Assembly: GCA_934667845.1 (NCBI GenBank)
Contig: CAKUMQ010000011.1
Span: 1-64,000, forward strand
From: an uncultured Eubacteriales bacterium
Lineage (GTDB): Bacteria > Bacillota > Clostridia > Oscillospirales > Acutalibacteraceae
DNA: 64,000 bases
Reading direction: 5' to 3'
The position numbers and the translations under genes are program-made. This document shows positions 46,327 to 54,951 of the stretch, one piece after another. Below the pieces are notes generated by a model that was given only the letters and a program-made list of their open reading frames with translations, searched no databases and was not told the origin of the DNA. Within the stretch, counting starts at the first letter, position 1. Each line of letters starts with the position of its first letter.

Positions 46327-47175
46327 TCACTTAAACACACCGGCTGCCGCGGCGATCAGCACCACGGCGCCCAAGGCGATCCGATACCATCCGAACGCCT
46401 TGAAATCGTGCTTGCGGATGTAATCCATCAAAAAGCCGATCACAAACAGGCTGACGACAAACGACACGATCATGCCGACCGCCAAAAGCAGCAGCTCCGT
46501 TCCGGTGAAGGCAAACCCGAACTTGACGAGCTTGAGCAGGCTTGCCCCGAACATGACGGGGACCGCCAGCAAAAAGCTATACTCCGCCGCCGTGCGGCGG
46601 GACAGCCCGATCAGCAGGGCGCCCATGATCGTGGCGCCCGAACGCGATGTCCCGGGAAATACCGCCGCGAGCACCTGAAACACGCCGATCGCCAGCGCCT
46701 GCCAATAGGCGATATCGTCCACACGGCGGACACGCGCCTCCTTAGTCTTGCGGCTTTCCAGCAGGATAAACACGCCGCCGACCGCGATCAGCGCGATCGC
46801 CACCGACACCGGGTTGTAAAACAAGGCATTGAACACATCATCCCACAAAATGCCGACAACGGCGGCGGGCACACAGGAGATCAATATCTTCGCCCAGAGC
46901 GGAACAGCGCCCTCTTTAATTACCACGCCGCCGAGGCCCTTTCCGCGGGAGTAGCCAAACGGCCACAGCCGCTTCCAGAACAGCAGCACGACCGCGAAGA
47001 TCGCGCCGAGCTGGATCACGACGTCGAACATCTCCATATAGCCTTCGGAGACGTCCATCTTCAAAAACTGCTCCAAAAGGATGAGATGCCCGGTGCTGCT
47101 GATCGGCAGCCACTCGGTGATTCCCTCGACTATGCCGAAGGCGATCGCTTTCAGCACATCCCAAAACACCGCCAC
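46327..47175 (-). CDS. uppP: Undecaprenyl-diphosphatase UppP
   Basis: The 282-residue membrane enzyme dephosphorylates undecaprenyl diphosphate so that the lipid carrier can be reused in wall synthesis; its activity gives bacitracin tolerance. Motifs: EGITEWLPISSTGHLIL near residue 17 and PGTSRSGATIMGALLIGLSR near 175. It lies 3 bases downstream of the PC4-like gene on the same strand and ends at a strong terminator. Confidence 0.95.
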   Translation of the reverse strand: MAVFWDVLKAIAFGIVEGITEWLPISSTGHLILLEQFLKMDVSEGYMEMFDVVIQLGAIFAVVLLFWKRLWPFGYSRGKGLGGVVIKEGAVPLWAKILISCVPAAVVGILWDDVFNALFYNPVSVAIALIAVGGVFILLESRKTKEARVRRVDDIAYWQALAIGVFQVLAAVFPGTSRSGATIMGALLIGLSRRTAAEYSFLLAVPVMFGASLLKLVKFGFAFTGTELLLLAVGMIVSFVVSLFVIGFLMDYIRKHDFKAFGWYRIALGAVVLIAAAAGVFK

Positions 47176-47178
47176 CGC

Positions 47179-47400
47179 TTACAGCTCCTCTTCGTTAAGC
47201 AGGTCACGCAGCAAAATGACTTCATCCTGCGTCAAAGTCACGCCTTTTCCCATTTTTGCATGCTCCGGCGCCCAGTCGCGCACGTCGTATTTCGGCGCGC
47301 GGTCATTCCAGCTGACCAGATTCAGCTCCTTTGTCCACCCAGAGGGGGATTCGGACAGCACGCCGATGGTTTTCACGATCTCATACTTTAATTCTGCCAT
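47179..47400 (-). CDS. YdbC/PC4-like ssDNA-binding protein
   Basis: The 73-residue protein (KYEIVKTIGVLSESPSGW, then KELNLVSWNDRAPKYDVRDW) matches the YdbC family, a small bacterial relative of the PC4 coactivator that binds single-stranded nucleic acid. The ATG at 47400 follows AAAGGAG at 8 bases; the longer open frame upstream is not coding. It shares a transcript with uppP. Confidence 0.85.
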   Translation of the reverse strand: MAELKYEIVKTIGVLSESPSGWTKELNLVSWNDRAPKYDVRDWAPEHAKMGKGVTLTQDEVILLRDLLNEEEL

Positions 47401-47503
47401 AAAAAACACTCCTTTATTTTTCCGCCCGGATCGACCGGGCGCCCCTCCCGGCAGCCGCAGCCACCGATCGGTCTGTCTCCAGTATATTCCTTTGCCGACG
47501 GAC

Positions 47504-48382
47504 TTATTCCGCCTCGCGGTCGTCCGCGTCCGGCATGTCCTGCGCCAGCCGGTCGCAAAATGCCGACAACCGCTGATCGTTCGCCTCAAAGCGTTCGGTC
47601 AGTGCTTTCTGCATATCGGAAAGCGCGGCGCGGCTCGCCAAAAGCTGCGTAACCGCAGTTTCAAGCTCGCTGTCCGCCCGCGCCAGCGCATCCGCGCCCT
47701 GCCGGCAGGTATCCTCGAGCATCGTGCGGTTCATCTGCCGCACCTCCGCCACAAATGTGCCGACATGACCGATCAGCGCGCGGTACCGGCGGTTTTCCTC
47801 CACCGCTTTCCGACAGGTATCGCCGAGCTGTTCGTAATACCGCCGTTTTTCCGGCGTCAGCTCGGCATTGCGCAGATGAGAGCGAAGTGCCTCGTTTTCC
47901 CGCTTTTCCGCCATCAGCTGTGCGGACAGCCCCTCCGCAGACGTGCGCCATTCCTCCGCTTTTTCCCGGAGCGAGGACAGCTCCTGTTCCCGCTCGGCGG
48001 CAAGCTGCTCGGCGCGCACACTTCGCGCATTGAGCGCCACCCGCTCGCGGTTGAGCGTCTCGATCTCCTGACGGAGCGAAGCCGCCTCCCCGTTCAGCGC
48101 GGCAGCCTGCTCCTCCGCCTCGTTCATTTTCCGCACCGTTATGCGGTATTCGTCCACCAGCTTCTGCAGCTCCTCCGCATTTTGCTCGGCTTTCGCCAGC
48201 TGAGAGCGGCAGACGGACAGCTGATTTTTCAATCCGGCGTTCTCCTGCTGCTTTTGGGCGACTTCCTCCGTCGCCGCCTGACATTCCGCCGTCGTGCGGG
48301 CATTGAGATCCTCGATATACTGCAGCACTTCCTCTTTGTTAAAGCCCCGCATACTGGTATGAAAAATGCCCGACTGTGCCAT
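47504..48382 (-). CDS. DivIVA-like coiled-coil protein
   Basis: The 292-residue protein starts MAQSGIFHTSMRGFNKEEVLQYIEDL, whose core (GFNKEEVLQYIE) resembles the DivIVA N-terminal motif, and continues as a nearly unbroken coiled coil to about 190, then a helical C-terminal part. Such proteins are found in cell-division and cell-pole loci of Firmicutes. There is a near-consensus promoter upstream, back to back with that of the DUF896 gene. The function is not established. Confidence 0.7.
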   Translation of the reverse strand: MAQSGIFHTSMRGFNKEEVLQYIEDLNARTTAECQAATEEVAQKQQENAGLKNQLSVCRSQLAKAEQNAEELQKLVDEYRITVRKMNEAEEQAAALNGEAASLRQEIETLNRERVALNARSVRAEQLAAEREQELSSLREKAEEWRTSAEGLSAQLMAEKRENEALRSHLRNAELTPEKRRYYEQLGDTCRKAVEENRRYRALIGHVGTFVAEVRQMNRTMLEDTCRQGADALARADSELETAVTQLLASRAALSDMQKALTERFEANDQRLSAFCDRLAQDMPDADDREAE

Positions 48383-48428
48383 ATCGGTGACACCCGCCTT
48401 TCACAGAATCGTTCCTCGGATGTTTGGT

Positions 48429-48457
48429 ATTATACCATTCCTTTTTTCTCTTGGCAA
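48429..48457 (-). promoter_or_regulatory. Promoter of the DivIVA-like gene
   Basis: The minus strand reads TTGCCA (48452-48457), 17 bases, TATAAT (48429-48434). Confidence 0.7.
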
Positions 48458-48474
48458 TGTTTTTTCGGGAAAAC

Positions 48475-48504
48475 TTGCATTTCCCACGAAAAAAACGGTA
48501 TAAT
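48475..48504 (+). promoter_or_regulatory. Promoter of the DUF896 gene
   Basis: TTGCAT (48475-48480), an 18-base spacer and TATAAT (48499-48504), 27 bases before the start; divergent from the promoter of the DivIVA-like gene. Confidence 0.72.
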
Positions 48505-48531
48505 CAGAGGAAAGCAAGGGAGGATATGCCG

Positions 48532-48747
48532 ATGGACGCCGAAAAGATCGCCCGCATCAACGCGCTTGCCCGCAAAGCCAGGGAAAGCGGTCTGACCCCC
48601 GAGGAGGAGGAAGAACGCCGCCTGCTCCGCGAGGAATACATCGCCGCTTTCCGCCGGGATCTGCAAGCCACGCTTGATCATGCCTATATCACCGACGAAC
48701 AGGGACGCCAGGTGAAGCTCAGAAAAAAGGAGCCGCCCCGCTCATGA
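48532..48747 (+). CDS. DUF896 (YnzC-like) protein
   Basis: The 71-residue protein has the DUF896 helical hairpin (MDAEKIARINALARKARESG then LTPEEEEERRLLREEYI) and FRRDLQATLDHAYI. YnzC of B. subtilis is the model member and is regulated by LexA there; I see no LexA box here. The second ATG (48532) is 8 bases after GGGAGG and is preferred to the one two codons upstream. It overlaps the ArsC/Spx-like gene by 4 bases. Confidence 0.88.
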   Translation: MDAEKIARINALARKARESGLTPEEEEERRLLREEYIAAFRRDLQATLDHAYITDEQGRQVKLRKKEPPRS

Positions 48748-49085
48748 ACATTCAGATCTACGGCAAAGCCAAATGCTTTGACACACAGAAAGCACAGCGC
48801 TATTTCAAAGAGCGCGGCATCAAATTCCAGTTTATCGACGTGCCGCGCTACGGCATCCGCCCCGGCGAGCTGCGCACGCTCAAAGCCGCGCTCGGCGGGC
48901 TGGAGGTGCTGATCGACCCGCGCGCCCGCGATTATGACCGCAGCTTCATCGCCTATCTTGCCTCGGAGGAGGCAAAAGAGGAAAAGCTCGCGGAATACCC
49001 CGGGCTGTTTCGCACCCCGATCGTGCGCAACGGCAGGCAAGCCACCGTCGGCTACTGTCCCGAGATCTGGGCAAAATGGGAATGA
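48744..49085 (+). CDS. ArsC/Spx-family protein
   Basis: The 113-residue thioredoxin-fold protein starts MNIQIYGKAKCFDTQKAQRYF, with one Cys where arsenate reductase has its active Cys and Spx a CxxC. FRTPIVRNG gives the cis-Pro loop and PEIWAKW the end. It could be an arsenate reductase-like protein or a YffB-type orphan. It overlaps the DUF896 gene and ends at a terminator. Confidence 0.82.
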   Translation: MNIQIYGKAKCFDTQKAQRYFKERGIKFQFIDVPRYGIRPGELRTLKAALGGLEVLIDPRARDYDRSFIAYLASEEAKEEKLAEYPGLFRTPIVRNGRQATVGYCPEIWAKWE

Positions 49086-49133
49086 CCCCGCCGATATGTC
49101 CGACTGCTGCCGATACGCCGCTTCTGTTACCGG

Positions 49134-49173
49134 ACCCTTCACTGCCCTTACACGCGGTGAAGGGTTCTTTTTT
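49134..49173 (+). terminator. Terminator after the ArsC-like gene
   Basis: Arms ACCCTTCAC/GTGAAGGGT (49134-49142, 49157-49165) around a 14-base loop are followed by TCTTTTTT. Confidence 0.85.
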
Positions 49174-49218
49174 GCCCGCTCACGGTTTTTAGGCAGTTAT
49201 AAAATTTATGCGCAAGTT

Positions 49219-49248
49219 CGCCCCGGGACACCGCAGTGTCCCGGGGCG
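49219..49248 (-). terminator. Hairpin at the end of the ispH–rpsA operon
   Basis: Perfect 13-bp G+C-rich arms (49219-49231, 49236-49248) start 11 bases after the stop. The minus-strand sequence beyond is GAACTTGCGC, without a U-run, so it may act as an mRNA-stabilising or weak termination hairpin. Confidence 0.6.
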
Positions 49249-49259
49249 GGCGTCAGTTC

Positions 49260-51374
49260 TTATTCTTCGGCAGACGCTTCGTCAGCGGCAGCTTCCTCAG
49301 CCGCTTCCGGCTTGTCCTCGAGCAGGGCACGGATGGACAGGCTGATGCGCTTCGCGTCATAGTCCACGTTCGTGATCTTGACGTCGACCTCCTGGCCGAT
49401 CTTCAGCACATCCTGCGGCTTCTCGATCCGATGATCGGCGATCTGCGAAATGTGGATCAGACCGTCGATGCCGGGAATGATCTGCGCAAACGCGCCGAAC
49501 GCCGTCATGCCGACGATCTTCGCCTTCGTCACGGTGCCGACGGGATAGTTCGCCTTGAACAGCTCCCACGGATTGTCCTCCGCACGGCGGTAGCCGAGGG
49601 AGATCTTGTGCTTCTCCGCATCGAGGTCACGGACATACACCTCAACGGTATCGCCGACTTTGACGACCTCGGAGGGGTGCTTGATGCGGGACCAGGACAG
49701 CTCGGAAATATGGATCATGCCGTCCACGCCGCCCAGATCCACAAACGCGCCGTAGGCGGTCAGGGATTTCACGACGCCGGTGTAATGCTGACCGACCTCG
49801 ACCTGCGCCCAGAACGCCGCCTCTTTCTCCTTGCGCTCCTCCTTCGCGACCTGACGGATGGAACCGACGGCGCGGTGACGGCGCTGATCGACCTCAATGA
49901 TCTTGAAGCGGACCGTCGTCTTCAGCAGCGGAGAGAGATCCTCCATACGGTTGAGCGAAGCGTGGGAAGCCGGCACGAACACGCGCACGCCGTGGCTTGC
50001 CACCAGAATGCCGCCCTTGATCACGTCGACGACCGTGCCCTCAAGCACAGTGCCGTCCGCTTCCGCAGCCACAATGGTGTCCCAGCCCTTTTTCGCGTCG
50101 ATCCGCTTTTTGGAGAGCATGATCGTGCCCTCCTGGTCGTTCGTGCGCATGATGAGCAGATCCAGCTCGTCGCCGATCTTCACCAGATCCGCCGGGTTGG
50201 CATTCGGGTCGGCAGACAGCTCCTCAGCCGGGATGTAACCGGTCTGCTTGCGGCCGATGACCTCGACCTGCACCTCGTTGGGGGCAATGTCCGTCACGAT
50301 GCCGCGCACTTTTTCATCGGTGGAAAGGCTCTGCAGAGAGGCCTCGAGCGCCTCCTCAAAGCTCATCTCGTCAAAAGACTTGGCAGGTGCTGCTTTAGGA
50401 GTCTCCTCGACCGCGGAGGTCTCGGCCACGGGGGCCTCGTCGGCAGTGGTTTCGACCGCGGCCGGCGCTTCGACCGAAGCGGCAGTCTCGTTTTCCGGGA
50501 TCTCGGTAACAGGGGTTTCGTTTTCAATGATGTCAGACATGGTTTTGCGTACCTCCTTTATGATATCGGTCGGCGTAGAGGCTCCGGCCGTGATTCCGAC
50601 CGTCACCGCTCCGGCAAAATCGCTTTCGGAGAGCTGCGCTGCCGTCTCGACCGAAACGGTCGGACAGTATTTTGCGCAGACGTCCCGCAATTTCGCCGTG
50701 TTTGAGCTTTCGCGCCCACCGACAATGACCATTATATCACATTTCTGCGACAATGCAACTGCTTCCTTTTGCCTTTTTGCAGTCGCGTTACATATTGTAT
50801 CAAAAATCTCGGCGTTTGTATAGTGGTTTTTCACGATTTCCGAACATTTTTCCCAAATATAGGCGTTGAAAGTTGTTTGTGCCACTAAAACGACAGGTTT
50901 TTTGGTGAATTCGACGGAAAATACCGGCAGATTTTGGAGAGCCTGTTCATCTGCAAACACATAAGACGGACCGTCACAGTGACCGCGGATGCCCTCGACC
51001 TCCGGATGGGCGGCATCGCCGGCGATCAGCAGTATGGCGCCGCGGCGCGATGCCTCGGCGGCAATGCGGTGGATCTTCGCGACAAACGGGCAGGTAGCGT
51101 CGCACACCGTGAGTCCCGCCGCACGCGCCTGCTCCTCCACACAGCGGGGAACGCCGTGGGAACGGATCACCAGCACGGCGTCCTTCGGTGCTTCATCCGG
51201 TGAGCCGACGATCCGCACGCCCTTTTTCGCCAGCCGCTCCACGACCTGGGGATTGTGGATGATGGGACCGAGCGTGCAGACCGTTTTTCCGCTGTCCGCC
51301 AGCTGCTCCGTCATCTCCACCGCGCGGCTGACGCCGAAGCAGAAGCCCGCGCTTTCCGCGAGGATCACCGGCAT
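49260..51374 (-). CDS. ispH: Fusion of IspH and ribosomal protein S1
   Basis: The 704-residue protein joins IspH (residues about 1-285) and four S1 domains (about 350-690), linked by a Glu/Ala/Pro-rich segment. IspH makes isopentenyl and dimethylallyl diphosphate at the end of the MEP pathway; its three [4Fe-4S] cysteines are in SAGFCFGVSR (Cys12), ATCPFVAK and DTICNATAK. The S1 part has the usual VKVGDTVEVYV and GMIHISELSW motifs. This fusion is known from clostridia. It overlaps plsC by 10 bases, in the operon cmk–plsC–ispH. Confidence 0.95.
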   Translation of the reverse strand: MPVILAESAGFCFGVSRAVEMTEQLADSGKTVCTLGPIIHNPQVVERLAKKGVRIVGSPDEAPKDAVLVIRSHGVPRCVEEQARAAGLTVCDATCPFVAKIHRIAAEASRRGAILLIAGDAAHPEVEGIRGHCDGPSYVFADEQALQNLPVFSVEFTKKPVVLVAQTTFNAYIWEKCSEIVKNHYTNAEIFDTICNATAKRQKEAVALSQKCDIMVIVGGRESSNTAKLRDVCAKYCPTVSVETAAQLSESDFAGAVTVGITAGASTPTDIIKEVRKTMSDIIENETPVTEIPENETAASVEAPAAVETTADEAPVAETSAVEETPKAAPAKSFDEMSFEEALEASLQSLSTDEKVRGIVTDIAPNEVQVEVIGRKQTGYIPAEELSADPNANPADLVKIGDELDLLIMRTNDQEGTIMLSKKRIDAKKGWDTIVAAEADGTVLEGTVVDVIKGGILVASHGVRVFVPASHASLNRMEDLSPLLKTTVRFKIIEVDQRRHRAVGSIRQVAKEERKEKEAAFWAQVEVGQHYTGVVKSLTAYGAFVDLGGVDGMIHISELSWSRIKHPSEVVKVGDTVEVYVRDLDAEKHKISLGYRRAEDNPWELFKANYPVGTVTKAKIVGMTAFGAFAQIIPGIDGLIHISQIADHRIEKPQDVLKIGQEVDVKITNVDYDAKRISLSIRALLEDKPEAAEEAAADEASAEE

Positions 51375-51985
51375 GCGGCTTTTCCCTCCTCATAGAGCGC
51401 ATCCACCCGCTCCTTCATCACGCGGGTCATGTGGCGCAGATTGGGCTTGCCCTCCTCCGGCCACAGCTCCTCGCCCGTGATCACAGGACCATAGGTGATG
51501 ACCGACCGTTTAAACGGCCGCACACGACCGCCCTTGGTATAGATCGACACCGGCAGGACAGAGGCTCCCGTCTGCGCCGCAATCAGCGCCGCGCCGGATT
51601 TAAACCGCCCGATCTCGCCCGTTTTGGAACGGGTGCCCTCCGGGAAAATACCCAACACCCTGCCGTCGTCAACGATCTGCATCGCCGTATCCAGTGCCGA
51701 ACGGTCAGCCTCGCCCCGCTTGATCGGGAATGCGCCCATGACCTTGCCAAAGAAGAAGCGCCCGATGGCAGGGCGGAAGGACTCCTCTTTCGCCATAAAG
51801 TATATATGCTGCGGCATCGTCAGGAACAGGAACACCGGATCCATCAGCGAGAGGTGGTTGGCGCAGATCATGAGCCGCTGCCCTTCTTTTTTGGCGGGAA
51901 TATTCTCCCTTCCCCGCACCTTGTACGGAAAGATCAGCCACAGGATCGGCCGCAAAACGGCGATCAGTATACGCGCTGCTCTCAT
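51365..51985 (-). CDS. plsC: 1-acylglycerol-3-phosphate acyltransferase
   Basis: The 206-residue acyltransferase has the NHLSLMDP (HX4D) motif near residue 44, the FPEGTRSKTGEIGRFK motif near 117 and an N-terminal membrane helix. It makes phosphatidate from lysophosphatidate. It overlaps cmk by 4 bases (ATGA) and ispH by 10. Confidence 0.92.
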   Translation of the reverse strand: MRAARILIAVLRPILWLIFPYKVRGRENIPAKKEGQRLMICANHLSLMDPVFLFLTMPQHIYFMAKEESFRPAIGRFFFGKVMGAFPIKRGEADRSALDTAMQIVDDGRVLGIFPEGTRSKTGEIGRFKSGAALIAAQTGASVLPVSIYTKGGRVRPFKRSVITYGPVITGEELWPEEGKPNLRHMTRVMKERVDALYEEGKAACR

Positions 51986-52665
51986 GCGCTCACCTCCCTG
52001 ACCAGTGCCTTCAACACAGCCACCGACTGTTCAAGTGTGTTGCCCGTCGTGTCCACAAGCCGCGCATCCGGCGCCGGACGCAGCGGCGCGGCGGCGCGGT
52101 GGGAATCGTCGTAATCGCGCTTCTGCATGTCCGCCAGCACCGCGTCAAACGTCACATCCATGCCCTTTTCGCGCAGCTCGGCATACCGCCGCTGTGCGCG
52201 GTCCTCCGCGGAGGCGGTCAGAAAGATCTTCAACCCCGCCTGCGGCAGCACGACCGTACCGATATCGCGGCCGTCCATAATGACGTTTTCCGTCTCGGCG
52301 ATCCGCCGCTGGGTATCCAGCAAAAACTGCCGCACAGCCGGGATCGCCGAGACAGCCGACGCCGCCATCGACACCTCCGGCGTGCGCAGGCGGTCGCCCG
52401 GCACCTCGCCGTTGACCCGCACCTGCTGCTCGCCGTTTTCATAGCCAAGCTCTACCCGAAGCTCCGCAAGCGCGGCGGCTACCGCCTCTGCCTCCTTCGG
52501 GTCGATACCGTGTCCGAGCATATAATAGCCCACGGCGCGGTACAGCGCGCCGGTATCCACATAGACAAATCCCAGCTCCCGCGCCAGAATGCGCGAGATC
52601 GTGCTTTTTCCGGCGCCGGACGGGCCGTCGATCGCCACGGAAAGCGGTGTTTTTCGGTCGTTCAA
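51982..52665 (-). CDS. cmk: Cytidylate kinase Cmk
   Basis: The 227-residue kinase phosphorylates CMP and dCMP. Walker A is IDGPSGAGKSTISRIL near residue 12; VDTGALYRAVGYYM and MDGRDIGTVVLPQA are the usual nucleotide-binding motifs. It is 17 bases after the BaiN-like gene and followed by plsC and ispH–rpsA, the standard clostridial order. Confidence 0.94.
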   Translation of the reverse strand: MNDRKTPLSVAIDGPSGAGKSTISRILARELGFVYVDTGALYRAVGYYMLGHGIDPKEAEAVAAALAELRVELGYENGEQQVRVNGEVPGDRLRTPEVSMAASAVSAIPAVRQFLLDTQRRIAETENVIMDGRDIGTVVLPQAGLKIFLTASAEDRAQRRYAELREKGMDVTFDAVLADMQKRDYDDSHRAAAPLRPAPDARLVDTTGNTLEQSVAVLKALVREVSA

Positions 52666-52682
52666 GGCAATAGCCTCCTTTG

Positions 52683-53912
52683 TTATTGTCCGACCGCCGC
52701 TCCCACGGCGTGACCCGTGGAAAAGGCGATCTGCAGATTGAATCCGCCGGTAAACGCGTCCGCGTCCAGCACCTCGCCGGCAAAATACAGCCCCGCGAGC
52801 TTTTTCGACGCCATGGTGCGGGCATCGATCTCCCGCACGTCCACGCCGCCCGCCGTGACGATCGCCTCCTCGATCGGACGCGTCCCCGCGACCGTCAGCG
52901 TCAGCGCTTTCAGCCGTTCACCGAGCGCACGGCGCTGCTCCCGCGTCACGCCGCTGCATTTGGTGTGCGGCGGGAACCCGGCGAGCGCCAGCACCTCGCC
53001 GATCAGACGGCGGGGCATCAGGCTCTCGCAGACATGCGCGACATCCTGCTGCGGCGCGGCGGCAAACTCCCGCACAAGGCGGGCATCCAGCTTTTCCACT
53101 GTCAGCCCCGGCTTCAGATCCAGCAAAAGCGTGTAGCGGTTCGGCTCCGGCTCCCGCATGAGGGCGGAAGCGGTCAGCACGAGCGGACCGGACACGCCGA
53201 AATGCGTGAACAGCATTTCCCCCGGCTCAGACACGGTCTTTTTCCCGGTTTTGGTATCCGTCAGCGTCAGCGTCACATTTTTCAGCGACAGCCCCTGCAG
53301 CCGACACGGCCAGTATTCCGCCGTTTCCACCGGCACGAGCGAGGCGCGGGGTGGCACGATGCGGTGCCCCGCCTGCTCGGCGAGTGTGTAGCCGTCGCCG
53401 GTCGAGCCGGTCACGGGATACGACATGCCGCCCGTGCAGACCGCGACGGCATCGGCTTCAACAGTGCGCCCGTCCTCCAGACGGACGCCCGTGCAGGCGC
53501 CCTCCGCCGTCAGCAGCGCCGTCACGCGCCCCTGCAGCATCTGTACGCCCGCCCGCCTGGCAGCGGCGGTCAGGCAGTCCACAATATCGACCGCGCGATC
53601 GGATACGGGAAATACCCGCCCGCCCCGCTCGGTCTTGAGCGGCACGCCGCGCGAGGTAAACCAGTCCATGACCTCCTCGGGACCGAACCGGGACAGCACG
53701 CCGTAGAGAAATTTTCCGTTGCCCGGTATATGGGCGACGCATTCCTGCACCGTGCAGTGATTGGTTACATTGCAACGGCCCTTGCCGGTGATCATCACCT
53801 TGCGCGCCGGGCGGGCATTGCGTTCGATCACCGTCACCCGGCAGCCGTTTTCCGCCGCCGTCACCGCCGCCATCATTCCGGCGGCGCCGCCGCCGATCAC
53901 CAAAAGCCTCAT
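52683..53912 (-). CDS. BaiN/HI0933-family flavoprotein
   Basis: The 409-residue protein has a dinucleotide-binding start VIGGGAAGMMAAVTAAENG, then ARKVMITGKGRCNVTNHC, typical of the HI0933/YhiN/BaiN family, and the C-terminal VTAGGVDVREIDARTMASK. Some members reduce bile acids, but most have no assigned reaction. It overlaps the RpiR gene by 4 bases and precedes cmk, as in many clostridia. Confidence 0.9.
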   Translation of the reverse strand: MRLLVIGGGAAGMMAAVTAAENGCRVTVIERNARPARKVMITGKGRCNVTNHCTVQECVAHIPGNGKFLYGVLSRFGPEEVMDWFTSRGVPLKTERGGRVFPVSDRAVDIVDCLTAAARRAGVQMLQGRVTALLTAEGACTGVRLEDGRTVEADAVAVCTGGMSYPVTGSTGDGYTLAEQAGHRIVPPRASLVPVETAEYWPCRLQGLSLKNVTLTLTDTKTGKKTVSEPGEMLFTHFGVSGPLVLTASALMREPEPNRYTLLLDLKPGLTVEKLDARLVREFAAAPQQDVAHVCESLMPRRLIGEVLALAGFPPHTKCSGVTREQRRALGERLKALTLTVAGTRPIEEAIVTAGGVDVREIDARTMASKKLAGLYFAGEVLDADAFTGGFNLQIAFSTGHAVGAAVGQ

Positions 53913-54790
53913 GCGTCACCGCCCGGCGTGTCGGCAAAGGGCTGATACACCTGATAATCCGTCCACAGCTGCTCGAGCGTCGTCAGGACAGGGCGATCCT
54001 CCTCGAGCTTGCGCAGCGAGATCGCCACGGTCAGCGCATTGATCACGCTCAGCGGCGCGACGAGCGAATCCACGATGGAGGGCATGTCGCTGTGCGCCAG
54101 CAAAAGGTGGGTCGCATAATCCGCGATGGGCGACAGCTCGCTGTCGGTGATCGCGACGACCTGCGCCCCGCGCGCGTGGGCATAGTGCAGCGTCTTGACC
54201 GCTTTGCTCGAATAGCGCGGGAAGCTGATGCCGAGCAGCGCGTCACGCCCGTCGATCGACAGCATCTCCTCGAAAATTTCCGCCTGGCTGGAGGTGTAGA
54301 TCAAATGCACATCCGGCAGCAGCAGCTTTAAATAATAGGCGGCAAAATTGGCGAGCGCGCGGCAGCTGCCCGCGCCGAAAATATAGACGCGGCGGGCGTT
54401 GACCATCGCCTCCACCGCGCGGAAAAACACGTCGCGCGGCAGCTCCTCAAGCGTCTGCCTAATGTTCGCGATGTCATATGCCATCACCTGCTCGGGCACC
54501 TGCTCGTCGCTCATGCGGGCTTTGGTCACCTCGATGCGCTGGATCGAAGTCAGGCGGCTGCGGATCAGCTCCTGCATCGCCTTCTGCAGCTGCGGATAGC
54601 CCGCAAAGCCCAATTCGGTCGCAAACCGCACCACCGTGGATTCGCTGACATCCACCCGCTCGCCCAGCTTGCAGGCGGTCATAAATGCCGCTTCGTCGTA
54701 ATGCTCCGTGATAAAGGCGGCGATCCGCTTTTGCCCCTTGGAAAATCCGGCGGAATGCACCTCCATATGATGGATCAGATCGGTCTTCAT
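53909..54790 (-). CDS. RpiR/MurR-family regulator
   Basis: The 293-residue protein has an N-terminal HTH_6 (residues about 1-75; ERVDVSESTVVRFATELG) and a C-terminal SIS sugar-phosphate domain (about 125-255; YIFGAGSCRALANFAAYYL and LLGISFPRYSSKAV). The ATG follows GGGGAG; an upstream open frame has no ribosome site. It heads the BaiN–cmk–plsC–ispH operon. RpiR proteins respond to phosphosugars; the target here is unclear. Confidence 0.9.
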   Translation of the reverse strand: MKTDLIHHMEVHSAGFSKGQKRIAAFITEHYDEAAFMTACKLGERVDVSESTVVRFATELGFAGYPQLQKAMQELIRSRLTSIQRIEVTKARMSDEQVPEQVMAYDIANIRQTLEELPRDVFFRAVEAMVNARRVYIFGAGSCRALANFAAYYLKLLLPDVHLIYTSSQAEIFEEMLSIDGRDALLGISFPRYSSKAVKTLHYAHARGAQVVAITDSELSPIADYATHLLLAHSDMPSIVDSLVAPLSVINALTVAISLRKLEEDRPVLTTLEQLWTDYQVYQPFADTPGGDA

Positions 54791-54900
54791 TCTTTCTCTC
54801 CCCCTCCGCCTGTCGGCAGATAGGGACAGTTTACTCCTTTTTGCAAAAAAAAGCAAGTGCAAAATCCCTCCTGCCGCCGCTTTTGCGGGAGAAAACGGGA

Positions 54901-54930
54901 CAAGCCGCCCCCACAGCGGAGAGCGGCTTG
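54901..54930 (-). terminator. Terminator after the Gfo/Idh/MocA gene
   Basis: Arms CAAGCCGC/GCGGCTTG (54901-54908, 54923-54930) are followed on the minus strand by TCCCGTTTTC, a weak U-tract. Confidence 0.65.
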
Positions 54931-54951
54931 CCATTTTATCCGATTATTTCC

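Noticed and set aside
46152..46334. 60-codon plus-strand frame between parE and uppP genes
   Set aside because: It overlaps the parE promoter and the uppP terminator and has no ribosome site.
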